From contig NC_051088.1 of assembly GCF_901709675.1 (NCBI RefSeq), forward strand, positions 16,358,193-16,422,192: 64,000 bases of DNA. Reading direction: 5' to 3'. Both the position numbers and the translations under genes were made by a program. Each line of letters opens with the position of its first letter. The stretch's first letter is position 1. Below the pieces are notes generated by a model. It saw only the letters and a program-made list of their open reading frames with translations, searched no databases and was not told the origin of the DNA. Below, piece after piece: positions 38,301 through 53,822 of the stretch. The DNA is from Syngnathus acus (Eukaryota > Chordata > Actinopteri > Syngnathiformes > Syngnathidae).

Positions 38301-41300
38301 AACATCCACCCTTCTTCTTGCTTTGACAAAAATTCCAGTTATGTAAAATATTTGCTCTCGAGCATATAATCTACCATGATGACGTAAATTAAATGAAATT
38401 GTCCTGAAGTGCCTCCTCACCGGGGGACATCATTCACAGCATTAACAAAAACAACAAGCGTCTCATCTGCAGCCATGCACACGGGACAGAGTGTGCTGGG
38501 ACCACCTCCATGGGGGACGGATACGTGTGGCGAATGCCCTCGCCTTTTGAATGAAAACGCTCTATTTCTCCATGACAGCAAGCGGAACAGCGTTCAGGCC
38601 CTTCTGCTGGGCCCCAACCCGCTTTGGTTCACCCAGCCTTCAGATACAAGTTCTTCAAAGCCAGCACGTCCCCCTTACTTCCACGTGGCTCGATGTGCAA
38701 AACACGCTAGATAAATGGAAGCTGTCACGGGCCGCATTGCTATTCCGAGCGCTGCTTTAACGGAAGTCTCCGTCCACAGGAATGGGGCAGGCTATTGCGT
38801 AAGACAGAAACATTTGTGTGTGTGGGATGCTGGCATGCTGCTTCCTTCTATGTGATCAATTGCAACGGGAAAAAGCAAGTCCAATATGCTGCACTTGCTA
38901 CAATGTCATTGATTAGTATTACGACTTTAAACCTGTGGTTTGTAATCTTCTCTCCTGTCACCTATCATGATTTGATCTCTTTTGCTCCACCCATCTCACA
39001 CAATCATAAATCCACAATCCAATCATGCAACAAAGACCCCACACAGTAATCCTGTTGCGCTTGAACACGCACACCCGCCTTGGACTTTAAAGCCACTGGC
39101 GTCCACCAAAGATGTCAGTCATGATGAGCAGGTATTGGACAGTCTTATAGGGATTTAGGTCAAGTAAGATTGCCGGATGAGAAGAAATGATTGACTAATT
39201 AGGGACTATTCTTTCAGGAATCAGTAGTTGTGCGCTCTATGTGCATTTCGACGAGGCTTGGGGGGTATTTTTCAAAGCGAGACTTCACTGCTCCAGAGGG
39301 AATATCATGTCTGCAGAATTGTGTGTGAGTGCAAATTATCAAATGGGAATACAGATTCAACATTACAATTTATCCGGAATGTCCTGCCGTTGCAAAGCAG
39401 CTAAATAAGATTTCAAGTAATGCGCCTTCCATAATGAACACCATTCTCCCTCATGTGTCCGAGCGGACATTCCCAGCTGATTTTATTAAAAGCAGAAATA
39501 GCTTTTCGGATGACTGCCTGCATGTCCGAAACCTGGACTCTGCTGAAAGGAAATGAAACAATTCTTCGAAGCATCGCCAGCCAGCTTAATCAGTGTGAGC
39601 TGCTTATCTTTGCATTCACATGTTAGGTGGGACAACTGCACAAACATGGGAGAGGACATGATTAAGTCAGACAATGGATCCCTTGTTTTCACAATCAGTG
39701 GTAATAAGAGATGATCCATTCGTTCCCTGTCATTTCAGACACGTTTTCTCTGACAATTTAATCAACAGAAACGAGCAAGCTAAAATGAAAACAAACGTAC
39801 GCCACTACAGTAACTTGTCGTCTTCCTTCCTCCAAATCGTCACCATATTTGAGACAATGAGTGATGGAATTTCCAGAATATAGATAAATGTCAGGCTGCA
39901 TTCTTTGAGTAAATGTCATCATTATACCTCCTGGCAGTCTCCCCGAGGAGCCTTTTCACCAAACAGCATTACATCAGACTCTCATCATTACAATACAATT
40001 GGTTTCTTTGAACTCGGGTTTTCAATACAATTGATGTGAGTGACTTCATGAGGGTAGAGCTCCATACAGCCTAATATGTGACTAATGCACTTTGTTAGAT
40101 TATAGGTGTGAGTAAAGCAACTGATGATGGTATATGTTCATATTGTATGTTAGATATGTTAGTAATAGTGAACAGTGGCACCTTGAAACACAAATTTAGT
40201 TGAAATGAATGGAAAAGACAATAATTTCCAGCCCTAATTCCTTCAAAATATTTTTTGATAAGGAAAACAGCACTCTAGCTATAATATTGTACATTACAAA
40301 AAATAAGTTTTTATATAATTAAATAGACGAATAAATAGATAAATTAAAAGGCGCATCTCGCATTGCATTGCAGCCAACTGTAGAATATGGGTCGGTTATT
40401 TGTTAGTTGTTGCAAAATCGAGAAAAAATTTGATTATTGATTCTCAATTGAATGAGTGAAGGGATTGTGACTCATTTGTACACTGCACTACTGTCTACAT
40501 GTGCTGCTCCACCATTTGTGTTCAAATATTGCATTGTTGCAGTAATGCTATTTGTTAGCTTGTCCATGGCGTTTTGCAATATTTGTTAGTGTTAAGATAA
40601 ATCAACTTTCCTAAGCCAAAGCTACTTACATATATGCTTGTATTAAATTAAGCCTGTTTTAAAAAAAATTTTTAGTACTTGTACTATTCTGTAGCTGCTT
40701 GGCACAAAGTGAGTTGAGCTCACTGTGATCATACATAACTTGTATCTGAAATGTTTGCACGTAGCCAAAGCAAAAAAAACTATAGGTGTCAGTCATGTCA
40801 TTTATTTGTGTATAATATACTGCATATGCATATAGTAACTATTGTCTTAATCTTTTTTCTTGCCAGAGGCAACAGATAGAAGTTAGCACAGTGTTGCTAT
40901 GCTTGAGTTTGTATTCTGTACATGGTTCCTGACAAAACCAGTAATAAACTTACTGAATACAAACAAATAAAAACTCTTCCTGCTCATTCCCAGGAGAGAG
41001 TATGAAATAGGCCTCAAAAGGACACTGCCAAAAAGAATGGAAACACAAAAGGAGAAGCAGAAACTGCTGCGCCCAAAAGGCTCAACTAACAGACAATAGG
41101 ATGTCTCAGACAGGTGTTAACAGAAACAAGTCAAATCTGAACACTTCAATTCCTCACTAATTATGAAATTGACGCAGAGTAAGAACCGCAGACTTTACTC
41201 ACTGATATCTGGAAGACTTCCTGTGTGTCATCCAACATCTGCACCCTGATAGAGACTTTTCTTCCTGGTGCCTGTCCAGGTGGACTCAGACCAGGCTCCA

Positions 41301-41376
41301 GGGTGGACACCCCAAAACTTTCGGGAGCGCCCAGCCTATGTCCGGCCGTGGATGGTCTGTCGGCTGGTTCGACCAT
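20365..41376 (-). CDS. farp1: FARP1: FERM, RhoGEF (DH) and two PH domains
   Basis: 27 coding exons on the minus strand: 41376-41203 (ATG 41376), 34033-33929, 33843-33801, 33410-33332, 32481-32384, 31797-31683, 30827-30680, 30575-30480, 30358-30192, 30071-30003, 29925-29850, 29780-28439, 24973-24810, 24724-24635, 24081-23945, 23829-23748, 23665-23604, 23526-23351, 23125-22995, 22918-22850, 22757-22668, 22545-22463, 22310-22198, 21798-21638, 21473-21366, 20691-20540, 20440-20365. The phases close and the sum is 4206 nt (1401 residues). FARP1 binds membranes and receptors through FERM, activates Rho-family GTPases through DH, and acts in dendrite growth and synapse formation. Domains: FERM about 40-335 ([31 protein letters not shown]), FERM-adjacent ([13 protein letters not shown]), a long Ser/Asn-rich linker about 390-890, DH about 895-1118 ([39 protein letters not shown]), PH1 about 1119-1225, PH2 about 1290-1395. 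Residues such as [19 protein letters not shown] and the N-terminus [14 protein letters not shown] fit FARP1 better than FARP2. An in-frame upstream ATG exists at 41487, but the acceptor at 41418-41420 favours 41376. The linker is much longer than in human FARP1 (1045 residues). Confidence 0.92.
24974..28438 (-). other. farp1 intron 12, no exon recognised
   Basis: About 3.4 kb between the large linker exon and the exon before DH. It contains the 95-bp hAT-like element at 27288-27382 and G-rich runs near 26521. I see no further conserved exon, though extra linker exons would be hard to recognise. Confidence 0.5.
27288..27382. mobile_element. 95-bp hAT-like MITE flanked by GTTTAAAC
   Basis: The left end CAGGGATGTCCAA and right end TTGGACAACCTTG are inverted repeats with two differences over 13 bp. 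Both flanks are GTTTAAAC (27280-27287 and 27383-27390), an 8-bp target duplication that is itself a palindrome. The core GTGTTGGAGGAGGGGAAACA is a familiar fish repeat word. It lies inside farp1 intron 12. Confidence 0.75.
28362..29780 (-). other. farp1: Large farp1 linker exon with two possible 3' ends
   Basis: From the acceptor at 29781 the frame stays open for 472 codons to a stop at 28362. An internal donor GGATG|GTAATG at 28439/28438 ends in phase 1, exactly the phase needed by the next exon at 24973. Splicing there gives the full-length DH-PH-PH protein. Reading through gives 25 more residues ([16 protein letters not shown]...) and a FERM-only protein of about 862 residues. The exon encodes Ser/Asn/Gly-rich sequence with an acidic patch [15 protein letters not shown] and the ordered-looking [10 protein letters not shown]. 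Its spliced length, 1342 nt, is not a multiple of three, so it cannot be skipped without a frameshift. Confidence 0.7.
29781..29849 (-). other. farp1: 69-nt stop-free intron of farp1
   Basis: Between exons 29925-29850 and 29780-28439 lies GTAACG...CTTCCAG, 69 nt, a multiple of three with no stop in frame. Retention would add 23 residues and keep the protein in frame. The split is supported because the exon before it ends at the conserved KHSKI region. Confidence 0.6.
32153..32168. promoter_or_regulatory. RFX X-box-like palindrome in a farp1 intron
   Basis: GGTTGCTCTGGCAACC is a near-perfect inverted repeat of the GTTGCC/GGCAAC half-site type used by RFX factors. It is followed by CCAAT. Binding is not shown. 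Confidence 0.35.
32674..33070 (+). mobile_element. hAT-like element remnant in a farp1 intron
   Basis: The left part CAGCGATTCTCAACTAGTGTGCC and the right part CCTTGGCTCAATAAAGTTTGGGAAAC look like the two ends of a known type of fish hAT element (CAGTGGTTCTCAACC...GGTTGGGAACCACTG), both worn. No clear target duplication remains. A similar right-end word, TTGGCTCAATAAACGTTGGGA, occurs at about 16641-16663. Confidence 0.5.
33282..33319. repeat. (GT)n microsatellite, interrupted by GC
   Basis: GT dinucleotides with GCGTGC interruptions, directly downstream (minus strand) of the farp1 exon at 33332. Confidence 0.9.
34777..34798. repeat. (GACA)n microsatellite
   Basis: About five units of GACA/ACAG in the first coding intron of farp1. 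Confidence 0.85.
36514..36844 (+). mobile_element. tRNA-derived SINE
   Basis: The head is tRNA-like with an A box (AGTGGCCTAGTGGTAGAG, 36525-36542) and a B box (GGTTCAAACCC, 36570-36580) at pol III spacing. A body of about 200 bp follows, then the tail GTGTGTGACGATCATTGGGA followed by ACTTTAACTTTTAACTTTAAC (to about 36844), a LINE-type 3' tail seen in many fish SINEs. It lies opposite to farp1 transcription, in intron 1. Confidence 0.8.
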
Positions 41377-43602
41377 GCTGCCTGCTGCTGCTGCTGCTGC
41401 TCTCGATCTGTTCCCGTCTGCTGGAGAAACAGAAGAAGGGCTGTTATTCTTTTCCAAATGGCTGGCAGATTGTGTCTGTTTTTCCAAATTAAAGTGGCTG
41501 TGACCCTCCCCAGTCAGTCATTTGTGTATTTTTATATTCTGGTCTTTAAAAAACAGGCACATTCCACTTGGGCATTTCCGCAGACAACCAACATTTTACA
41601 TTGCGTGATATTTTCTGGCTTGTTTGGGTGAGTCAAATGCATAATGAAAGATCTTTTAATGTTATCCTGTATTCTTTGGTGGCAGTCGAAATTAGTAGTG
41701 AAAATATGGAACAAACGTTACAAAAACCTTTTGAAAAATTCACGGGTGATTTTGTTTCCGAGTTGGGCCGATGGCATGTGCGTAAAACTGCGGTGAGACA
41801 CACACGGGTGGGATTTATGGCGTTTTCCTACAAACCAACCGGTCCAGACTTGTCAAAGCTTCACAAGTAGGGCAGATGAGACACGGTCTGAGAATAGACA
41901 AAGACACAACCCCCAACCAACACACAAACCTTTCAGAAACCCGTCCCCCCCCCCAACACATCTACCCCACACATGATAAACCTCCGCCTCAGACAATAAA
42001 TATCCTCTCAGACCGTCGGTGACATCACGTCTGAGGAATGTTAGAGGTCAATTCCGACACATGTTTTCATCCGCTAATTTACTGAAGAAGAAATGAAAAG
42101 AGCTTCCTTTTCTCTCTTCTTCCTCCATGATTCCATTTGGTGACATGCAGACCGGAAGAACACCACCCCACCCCAAGTCCTTGAGTATTAACGTTTGACA
42201 TACAGTCTGAATGAACCTCTTAAAAGAAACATCTCAATGTTATTGCACAACCATTTGAGGGCAAATACAATCAACCGATTTCTGTAACACCCAATGAGAC
42301 TTTGATCATGTCACGAGTCTCGACAGGTATTTTGTTTGAAGGGTGCCTTCTCCTGACTTTTAGCTTCCTTCACCAGCGTCCAATAGTATTTATATCAGGA
42401 CTCTTCATATTAGTAGTCTGATGTTGTTTTGTGTTTGCCGTCTATTTATTTTCCTGTGGGACTCATGACTTGCAAGTGTGACTAAGCTTTCCCCCCAGAA
42501 TGTCTTGATACTTGGTAGTTTTGAGAATTCATCGTAACCAGAATAGATTCAAGACACTCTATGCTACATTTAGCAGAGCATAGAATTTGTTGGTACTCTT
42601 TTTGGTTAGAAAAATAACATTGTCCAAAGAAGTATTGTTGCTTATCGTGACACATTTCAACAAATTACATCCTTATCAATTTCAAATTATTAAGATGTTT
42701 TATTTAGGAAATCATTCACTACCATTGACGGCTATAGACGTCAAATATCCGTTTTAACTGTGCTGGCAGTGAACAAATTAATCAAGGGATACCAACAATT
42801 TTAACCTCGCACTTATTACACCCAGTGAATCTTCCTTTCGGCTTGATTTCGACAAAAGCGCATCCCCCATCAGCAGATCCAAAAGAATTCTGAATATTGC
42901 AGTTCTACTAAACATAAGCAGATGTGTTGGTCCTTGTCTTGTCCTCAGTGAGGTTTCAAAAAAAAAAAAAAAAAAAATCACAAGCGGTTTAAAGGCATCC
43001 TCAACTAGGTGACATTTTATGTAAACAAACTTCTACAAGCTAAGCAGCGAGTCTACGAGTTCAATAGATTCAGATCCGGTATCAGTCAGGATCTCCTCTA
43101 TGACGGCAATAATAATCATGTAAAAACCTTCACCAATATTGCGGATGACTCACGCTCGTTGTTACTTTGACCCATTTGTCGGATCAGCGGCTTGAGTGAA
43201 GAGAGGAAATGGGGAGGCGGTGAGAGGCGAGAGGGGAATACTGAGCAAACTAGTCACATGGGCACAAAAGAAACTACTGTGGGAGCTTCCAACAGCGACG
43301 CTTTCACAAGGAGGGACACTCACATAGCCTTTGAACTGGTGTTTAGTAGAACTTTTCCCAGGGGTTCGAGGGATTCAAAGCCAAACGCTAGGGTTCCCAA
43401 GCAATTGTGTGGGAGGGTCGACTTGGGAGCCACAAAAAGAAAATGCGGAAGGGAAGAGTTGCATTTGACAAGATGAAGTGACGGGACTTCCACTACACAT
43501 CTTGGCAAGCAAAACGACACGCGTTCTTCATGATGTAAGTTGAAGGATGCCATAAAATGCACAAACGACACAGCCACAAAGAACTACAAGTCTGTCTAGA
43601 AT

Positions 43603-45012
43603 GGGGTGTCCAAACGACCCTGTGGACTCGGTCTTAGCAGCCATGGGCAAATGCTAAAAATAACATTTCACACAGCTTGCAACCCTACTTAAAAAAAGGT
43701 TGGGGTGGGGGGTTGTTGTGAAACGTGTGGGTGTAGAAAAAGTGCATGTGCGTGTGGGCGGGGGGTGATGCCCTTGACGACTACTACTACGCCGACTACT
43801 ATTAATAATAAAGTGGGGCTTTGAGAGAGTAGACGTAATGCATTTACGTCACTAAGGGGGTTGGGGGACGATGTGGATACCCCCCTTCCCCAGGTTGATG
43901 CCCAAGGCCACCGCCCCATTGGCCACCGCCCCATTGGCCACCGCCCCATTGGCTCCACCCCTTGCAAGCCCCTGGAGTCCCCACCCCCACAAAAAATTTT
44001 TTTGTAATGATCTTTTTAATCAAAAAAAGCCCACATATAAGTTATATAATTAAATATATTTCGTAGTTTTCAACACAGGATAAAAAAGAGGATGGATTTT
44101 TGCACCGACTCCAAGTCACCCGATTTTGAGCCAATACTGAGTCCCAATCCGATATATTGGCAATGTATTAAAGAAGAAGTCATGTCAAAATTAATAATGT
44201 GTTCAATGCAGCCCCACAAGTCGAAACACGGTTTTTGGATTAAAATTACATTTATGGGATATGAATTAAGCACCAAAATCCATGCATTTTATCCCTCCCT
44301 TTAAATTATTTTTACCTAAAACTACCACACGGCATAGACATCAATACATCGAGCTTTGATTGCGATGATGTCTTTGTTAAAACCATGATTGTAAAATGAC
44401 ACGTGGCTTGTACCCTAACTGCATGTCTGCTGTTTGTAACAACCCAATCCACGTCAAAACCACAAACTAATTCAATGAGGTAGAATGAACGGTGTCAAAC
44501 ACAAACACTACCTGAAGAACCTTGTAAGCTCACCATCCGGCGTTTGCCACGATTACTATTTAAAACTATTTTGCAACACCGACCTGTGCAAAACCCGACT
44601 GAAATTCTACAGTTGGTCATAATGCAATGTGAGATTCTACATGAAGTAAACCATTTGGAACACAAAAAGACACACAAAACAACTCCAGTTAGACTTAAAC
44701 AGCAGCTATATGTCTGCGTAATACTTTTTCAAATAAATTAATATCTGGATTATGCCAATCTTACTGATAAATTGAATATTTGCGTTTAAATCAGGTGTGT
44801 AGAAGGGAGCAAGCATCTAAAAAACATGCCGGATGGGGGCTGTGGAGGACCACAATTTTATGCCTCTGAATTCCATAGCAGTTTTTAAGAATTACTATAA
44901 TACTGTATATATAATATCAATATCTAATTGCAGTCGAAGATAGTCAAAGTGGCCCTTGCATCCTAATATTTTTCTGTATGGGACGCTTGGAGGAAAAAGT
45001 TTGGACAACCCC
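43603..45012. mobile_element. Possible degraded hAT-like element or nest of repeats
   Basis: GGGGTGTCCAAAC (about 43604-43616) and GTTTGGACAACCCC (about 44998-45011) form an imperfect inverted pair like the ends of fish hAT elements. Inside, 44106-44170 has the word GAGTCCCAATCCGATATATTGG of another common fish repeat. Ends, duplication and unity are all uncertain. Confidence 0.35.
43906..43952. repeat. Three perfect 15-bp tandem copies with CCAAT-box sequence
   Basis: GGCCACCGCCCCATT is repeated three times without change and ends in GG. On the minus strand each junction reads CCAATGGGGCGG, a CCAAT box next to a GC box, in the direction of farp1 transcription but about 1.6 kb inside the presumed 5' intron. 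Confidence 0.85.
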
Positions 45013-45473
45013 CTTGCTGTACACCGTTATAATGCCTGTTTGCAGAGTGAAAGGCCAAGATGTAGGTTAGCAGAGTAATCCTTTAGGCCCTAGTAAAGAT
45101 GTAAGTAGGCTAAGGATTGCGACGTGTTGGCCAATATTGATGTTGACGTTTTGACAATGACAAGCCTCATTTTGGGGGGGCAGTAGATCGCCAATGGAAA
45201 CTCAGTTTTGGACAAAGTTGTGAGAAAAAGATGTAAAATGATGAAAGCAATAGAGGAGCGCTACCATAAAGCAAACTGGTTCCACTACGGGTTCGGTGAA
45301 TGAACAGACCACAAATTCTACTCCAAAATGCTGGGTCATCAAAAACGTCAATTCACACGCGGTTACTCATTCGTTTAGCCACGAATAGTCTCACGGAGTC
45401 ACCGACGAGATTCTACGTGTAACCTGGCTGCATAATCCGGATAGAATGATTTCCTCACCCCACTCCTCTTTAC

Positions 45474-46031
45474 CGGGTGCTCCGTTGGGTTTGAGGTATT
45501 ATCCGTCACCGAGCGGCGGCCGGCCGGTCGGTCGGTCGCGTTCCCCGGAGTGAAGCTTTGCTCTCAAGTGGGACGGTGGCTCTGCGCAGCAACCATTTGG
45601 ACAAATGCTGGAAAACATGCAGCTATCCGTGCTTTCTTTAGGAACAATAAGGAGCAGCGTACCGCCTCCAGAAGCCGCCCGGTGGGAATCCGGCCACACT
45701 CGTGGAGCGGCGCTGTCACGCCATCTCCTGGAGAAAAGGAATGTATGACATACTGTACACTGCATGGCAGGCGATAACAAACGCAGTCTGGCATATTATC
45801 TCCATGCTTTATAATAAAACAAAACATTCTTCCTACTCGCTGTATAGACATTTTTCAAAAGTAATAGTGAAATTTATGTCACTCCGTGATGTGTTATCTT
45901 TGCGTCCTAACTTATTATCTGGCGCAATGCATTATGGGACATACGAATTTTCTGCTGCCCCTAGTCAAGGTCCGTTGCCATAGTTACCACAGACAGCGGG
46001 AGAGGGCGAGACAGCTTCACGTGACCAAGCA
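45474..46031. promoter_or_regulatory. Divergent farp1/chn1 promoter region
   Basis: GC- and CpG-rich sequence at 45500-45720 is the likely farp1 start region; on the minus strand CACCCG|GTAAAG at 45474/45473 is a possible donor for its 5'UTR exon. On the plus strand 45970-46035 carries GTTGCCATAGTTAC (X-box-like), TCACGTGACC (E-box) and AAGATGGCGACC (YY1-like) just before the presumed chn1 5'UTR exon. The chn1 coding exon has its own acceptor at 46359. Confidence 0.5.
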
Positions 46032-46431
46032 AGATGGCGACCACATTGTTGAATTGATGCTCGTGTGTGAGTACTTTACTTCGTTTAATTAGCTAGCCGC
46101 TACGTTGAGACGCCTGGTGCGTTATTTCAGATTTAACAGCCACATTCTTATGGTTTAACACAACACTATCCAAGGAATTCGCTTTTTCCCCCATTCCAGC
46201 GAGATGCGATTTTGCATGTCAAGTGAAGTAATAAATCTGCTAATGTTAGCTTACTGCTCAACTTGGGCTGCAGCTGCTTTATTTGTTGTTTAGTCGGCCG
46301 GGTGTCTTGCAATTCATATATTCTGGTCGTTACCCATTCCATTTTTCTTTTTCTTGCAGGGTCTTGAGGGGTCCGGAATTTGGACGTGATTTTCTTTTCT
46401 ATTGTTCACCATCATCGTTATCAGAATCACA

Positions 46432-52007
<5,576 letters not shown>

Positions 52008-52941
52008 GAGGAGGTGGAATGAAGAGAAAACGGGCAAGAAGATATTTCACCAATGCAGGGCAACTTGTCCCACCTGACTGGCTGTTTTTGTTAGTGCACT
52101 TGCCAGAAGCAGAATGAATTTTTTTGAAGAAAGTCATCGAGAAAATGCTATCACTGAGCCACTCGTGTCAGTGCATTCAAAACAATGCTGTATTTCCGTT
52201 CTTGTTTTTCATGTTTAAGCTTTGTTGCAATGAGCTGAGAGCTGGCCATCATGAGCCAGAATTAATAGAAATGTGGCAGCAGGGCTTCCATGGCAACCAC
52301 AAGAACAACCATGTAATTACTCCGTTTCCTTGAAAGAAAACCTGATTGTATATTGCTAAAACTGAGCATAAATAATGTCATAAAGCGCGGGTGACTGTAA
52401 CATGAAGGATTTTGTTTGCAATGTTATTTTTTTTTTAATTACAATAGTGCCATCTGAAAAAGGGGCCAAGTGAAGTCAAGATGATTTTGGTTTGTGCTGC
52501 CTTCTCCGATAGCACATACAGTATAAATGAGTCTGACCCCATTTCTGTCGGGGGAAAAGGAGCAATGATTAAATCTTACTTGAATGTTTTCATGAAGTTA
52601 AATCAGAATTTAAGGTGGTAAAAAAAATAAAAAATAAAAAACACCCTTGGCTGCTGGGCTGGCTGATATTGTAGAGATGTACCATAATGTTTCTGGATTT
52701 TCTAACAAATCGGTTTTGTTTTTTGTGTGATGTAAAAGAAATATATATATCCTGTATATATTTTGTTTTTGATTCCATCATGTACTAACACTACCACACT
52801 CTGCTGAACCATGAACCACTTATGAGCCTTCCGTGATCTGTGACACTTCTTCAGCATCCTAATTTTCTTTCTTTTTTTTACATTGTCGTGATGTTGATGT
52901 AAACTATTTTCTGTATAGTATGTATGCATGGAGAAATTAAA
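52008..52941 (+). other. chn1 3'UTR with ATTAAA signal at 52936
   Basis: Sequence after the stop is non-coding; ATTAAA at 52936-52941 is a plausible poly(A) signal about 930 nt downstream. An AATAAA-rich tract near 52625 could be an earlier site. Confidence 0.5.
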
Positions 52942-53200
52942 TTATTACATATGCCTATCAGATTTGAAGTTCGTTGTTTATTTTACAGTACTCATAGCTG
53001 TACCTATCTTGATTTTTTTTCATTGACTTAATGAAGAGAAACGCAATCAGCTTTCGTACTTTCTTGCGTGCAAGTATTCTGGAAGTCATGTGTCAGCGGA
53101 GAATTGCAGGTATGGAAACATAATCGCGGAAATTCAAATTCTCGCTGGTCATATCAAGATGTTTTATGTCATAAAGCAATTATTTCCGGCCATTGTACAG

Positions 53201-53273
53201 GCCTCGTTGGCGCAGTAGGCAGCGCGTCAGTCTCATAATCTGAAGGTCGTGAGTTCGAGCCTCACACGGGGCA
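53201..53273 (+). tRNA. tRNA-Met (anticodon CAT, elongator type)
   Basis: A 73-nt cloverleaf: acceptor stem GCCTCGT with ACGGGGC and discriminator A, D arm GCGC/GCGC, anticodon loop CTCATAA (CAT), T arm GTGAG/CTCAC with loop TTCGAGC. The sequence is nearly identical to the vertebrate elongator tRNA-Met. No intron. A run of T at about 53278-53289 is a pol III terminator. It lies alone between chn1 and abtb1. Confidence 0.96.
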
Positions 53274-53635
53274 CGTATTTTTTTTTTTTCTTTTTTAATT
53301 TGTCAATGGAGGTATCCTTTTTTTCCGGATTAACTGTGATGCATTTGATGAAAGCATTATAAATGTTCACATGAAGTTATAAAGAAATGAGCACACCGCG
53401 TAGCAGTGTGCGTTCAGGCTTATCTGGTCTTCTTCATGTCACTATCCAAAAATTGCCATATTACAAAATCAATCAATCGACACATGGAATAGTTTAGACG
53501 GAATCCGAAAATCTAAAATAAAAATCTAAAATAATAAACATTTCTATGGGCAGTCAACACGTACAAATATATTTGATAGGGGAGTTTTCTTTTATCCGGC
53601 TTTCTTGGTGCCGTCCGTGAAGGCAACGCCACTAC

Positions 53636-53645
53636 GTCACGTGAC
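53636..53645. promoter_or_regulatory. Palindromic E-box GTCACGTGAC in the abtb1 promoter
   Basis: The palindrome GTCACGTGAC, about 180 bp before the abtb1 ATG, matches the USF/MITF/TFEB (CLEAR-type) E-box. The message probably begins soon after it. Confidence 0.5.
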
Positions 53646-53822
53646 TCCGGAACTCCTTCCGTCCAGCAAAACATTACTGAGCAAGCGAGCACTTGTCAAC
53701 AACCGAGCGTCACTTCAATTTCCGAGCGAACAAACTCTCACCCCTTCCCCACCGATCGCTTACCTGTCCAGTTGACAGGCCGACTCAATGCATTTCAGAG
53801 GACCGAAAACACCGAGACGATC

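Larger units (their letters stand above)
34034..41202 (-). other. First coding intron of farp1 (about 7.2 kb)
   Basis: Non-coding; open frames here look random and none resembles a known protein. It contains a (GACA)n run (34777-34798), a SINE (36514-36844), a CAGAGGTGG...GACTTGAGTCACATGACT word at about 35422 typical of a fish repeat, and poly-A/AG-rich tracts near 37220. Confidence 0.6.
41418..45473 (-). other. farp1 5'UTR intron
   Basis: The farp1 ATG exon begins after an acceptor (TTTCTCCAGCAG) at 41418-41420, so a non-coding 5' exon must lie upstream. The interval contains a 15-bp tandem repeat (43906-43952) and worn transposon pieces. I recognise no protein-coding exon. Confidence 0.5.

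Noticed and set aside
38409-38760. Open frames of 70 to 100 codons in the first farp1 intron
   Set aside because: No recognisable domain, no splice context and no start context of note.
41377-41487. Upstream in-frame ATG at 41487 as the farp1 start
   Set aside because: An acceptor at 41418-41420 cuts this frame off, and the protein from 41376 already aligns with the FARP1 N-terminus.
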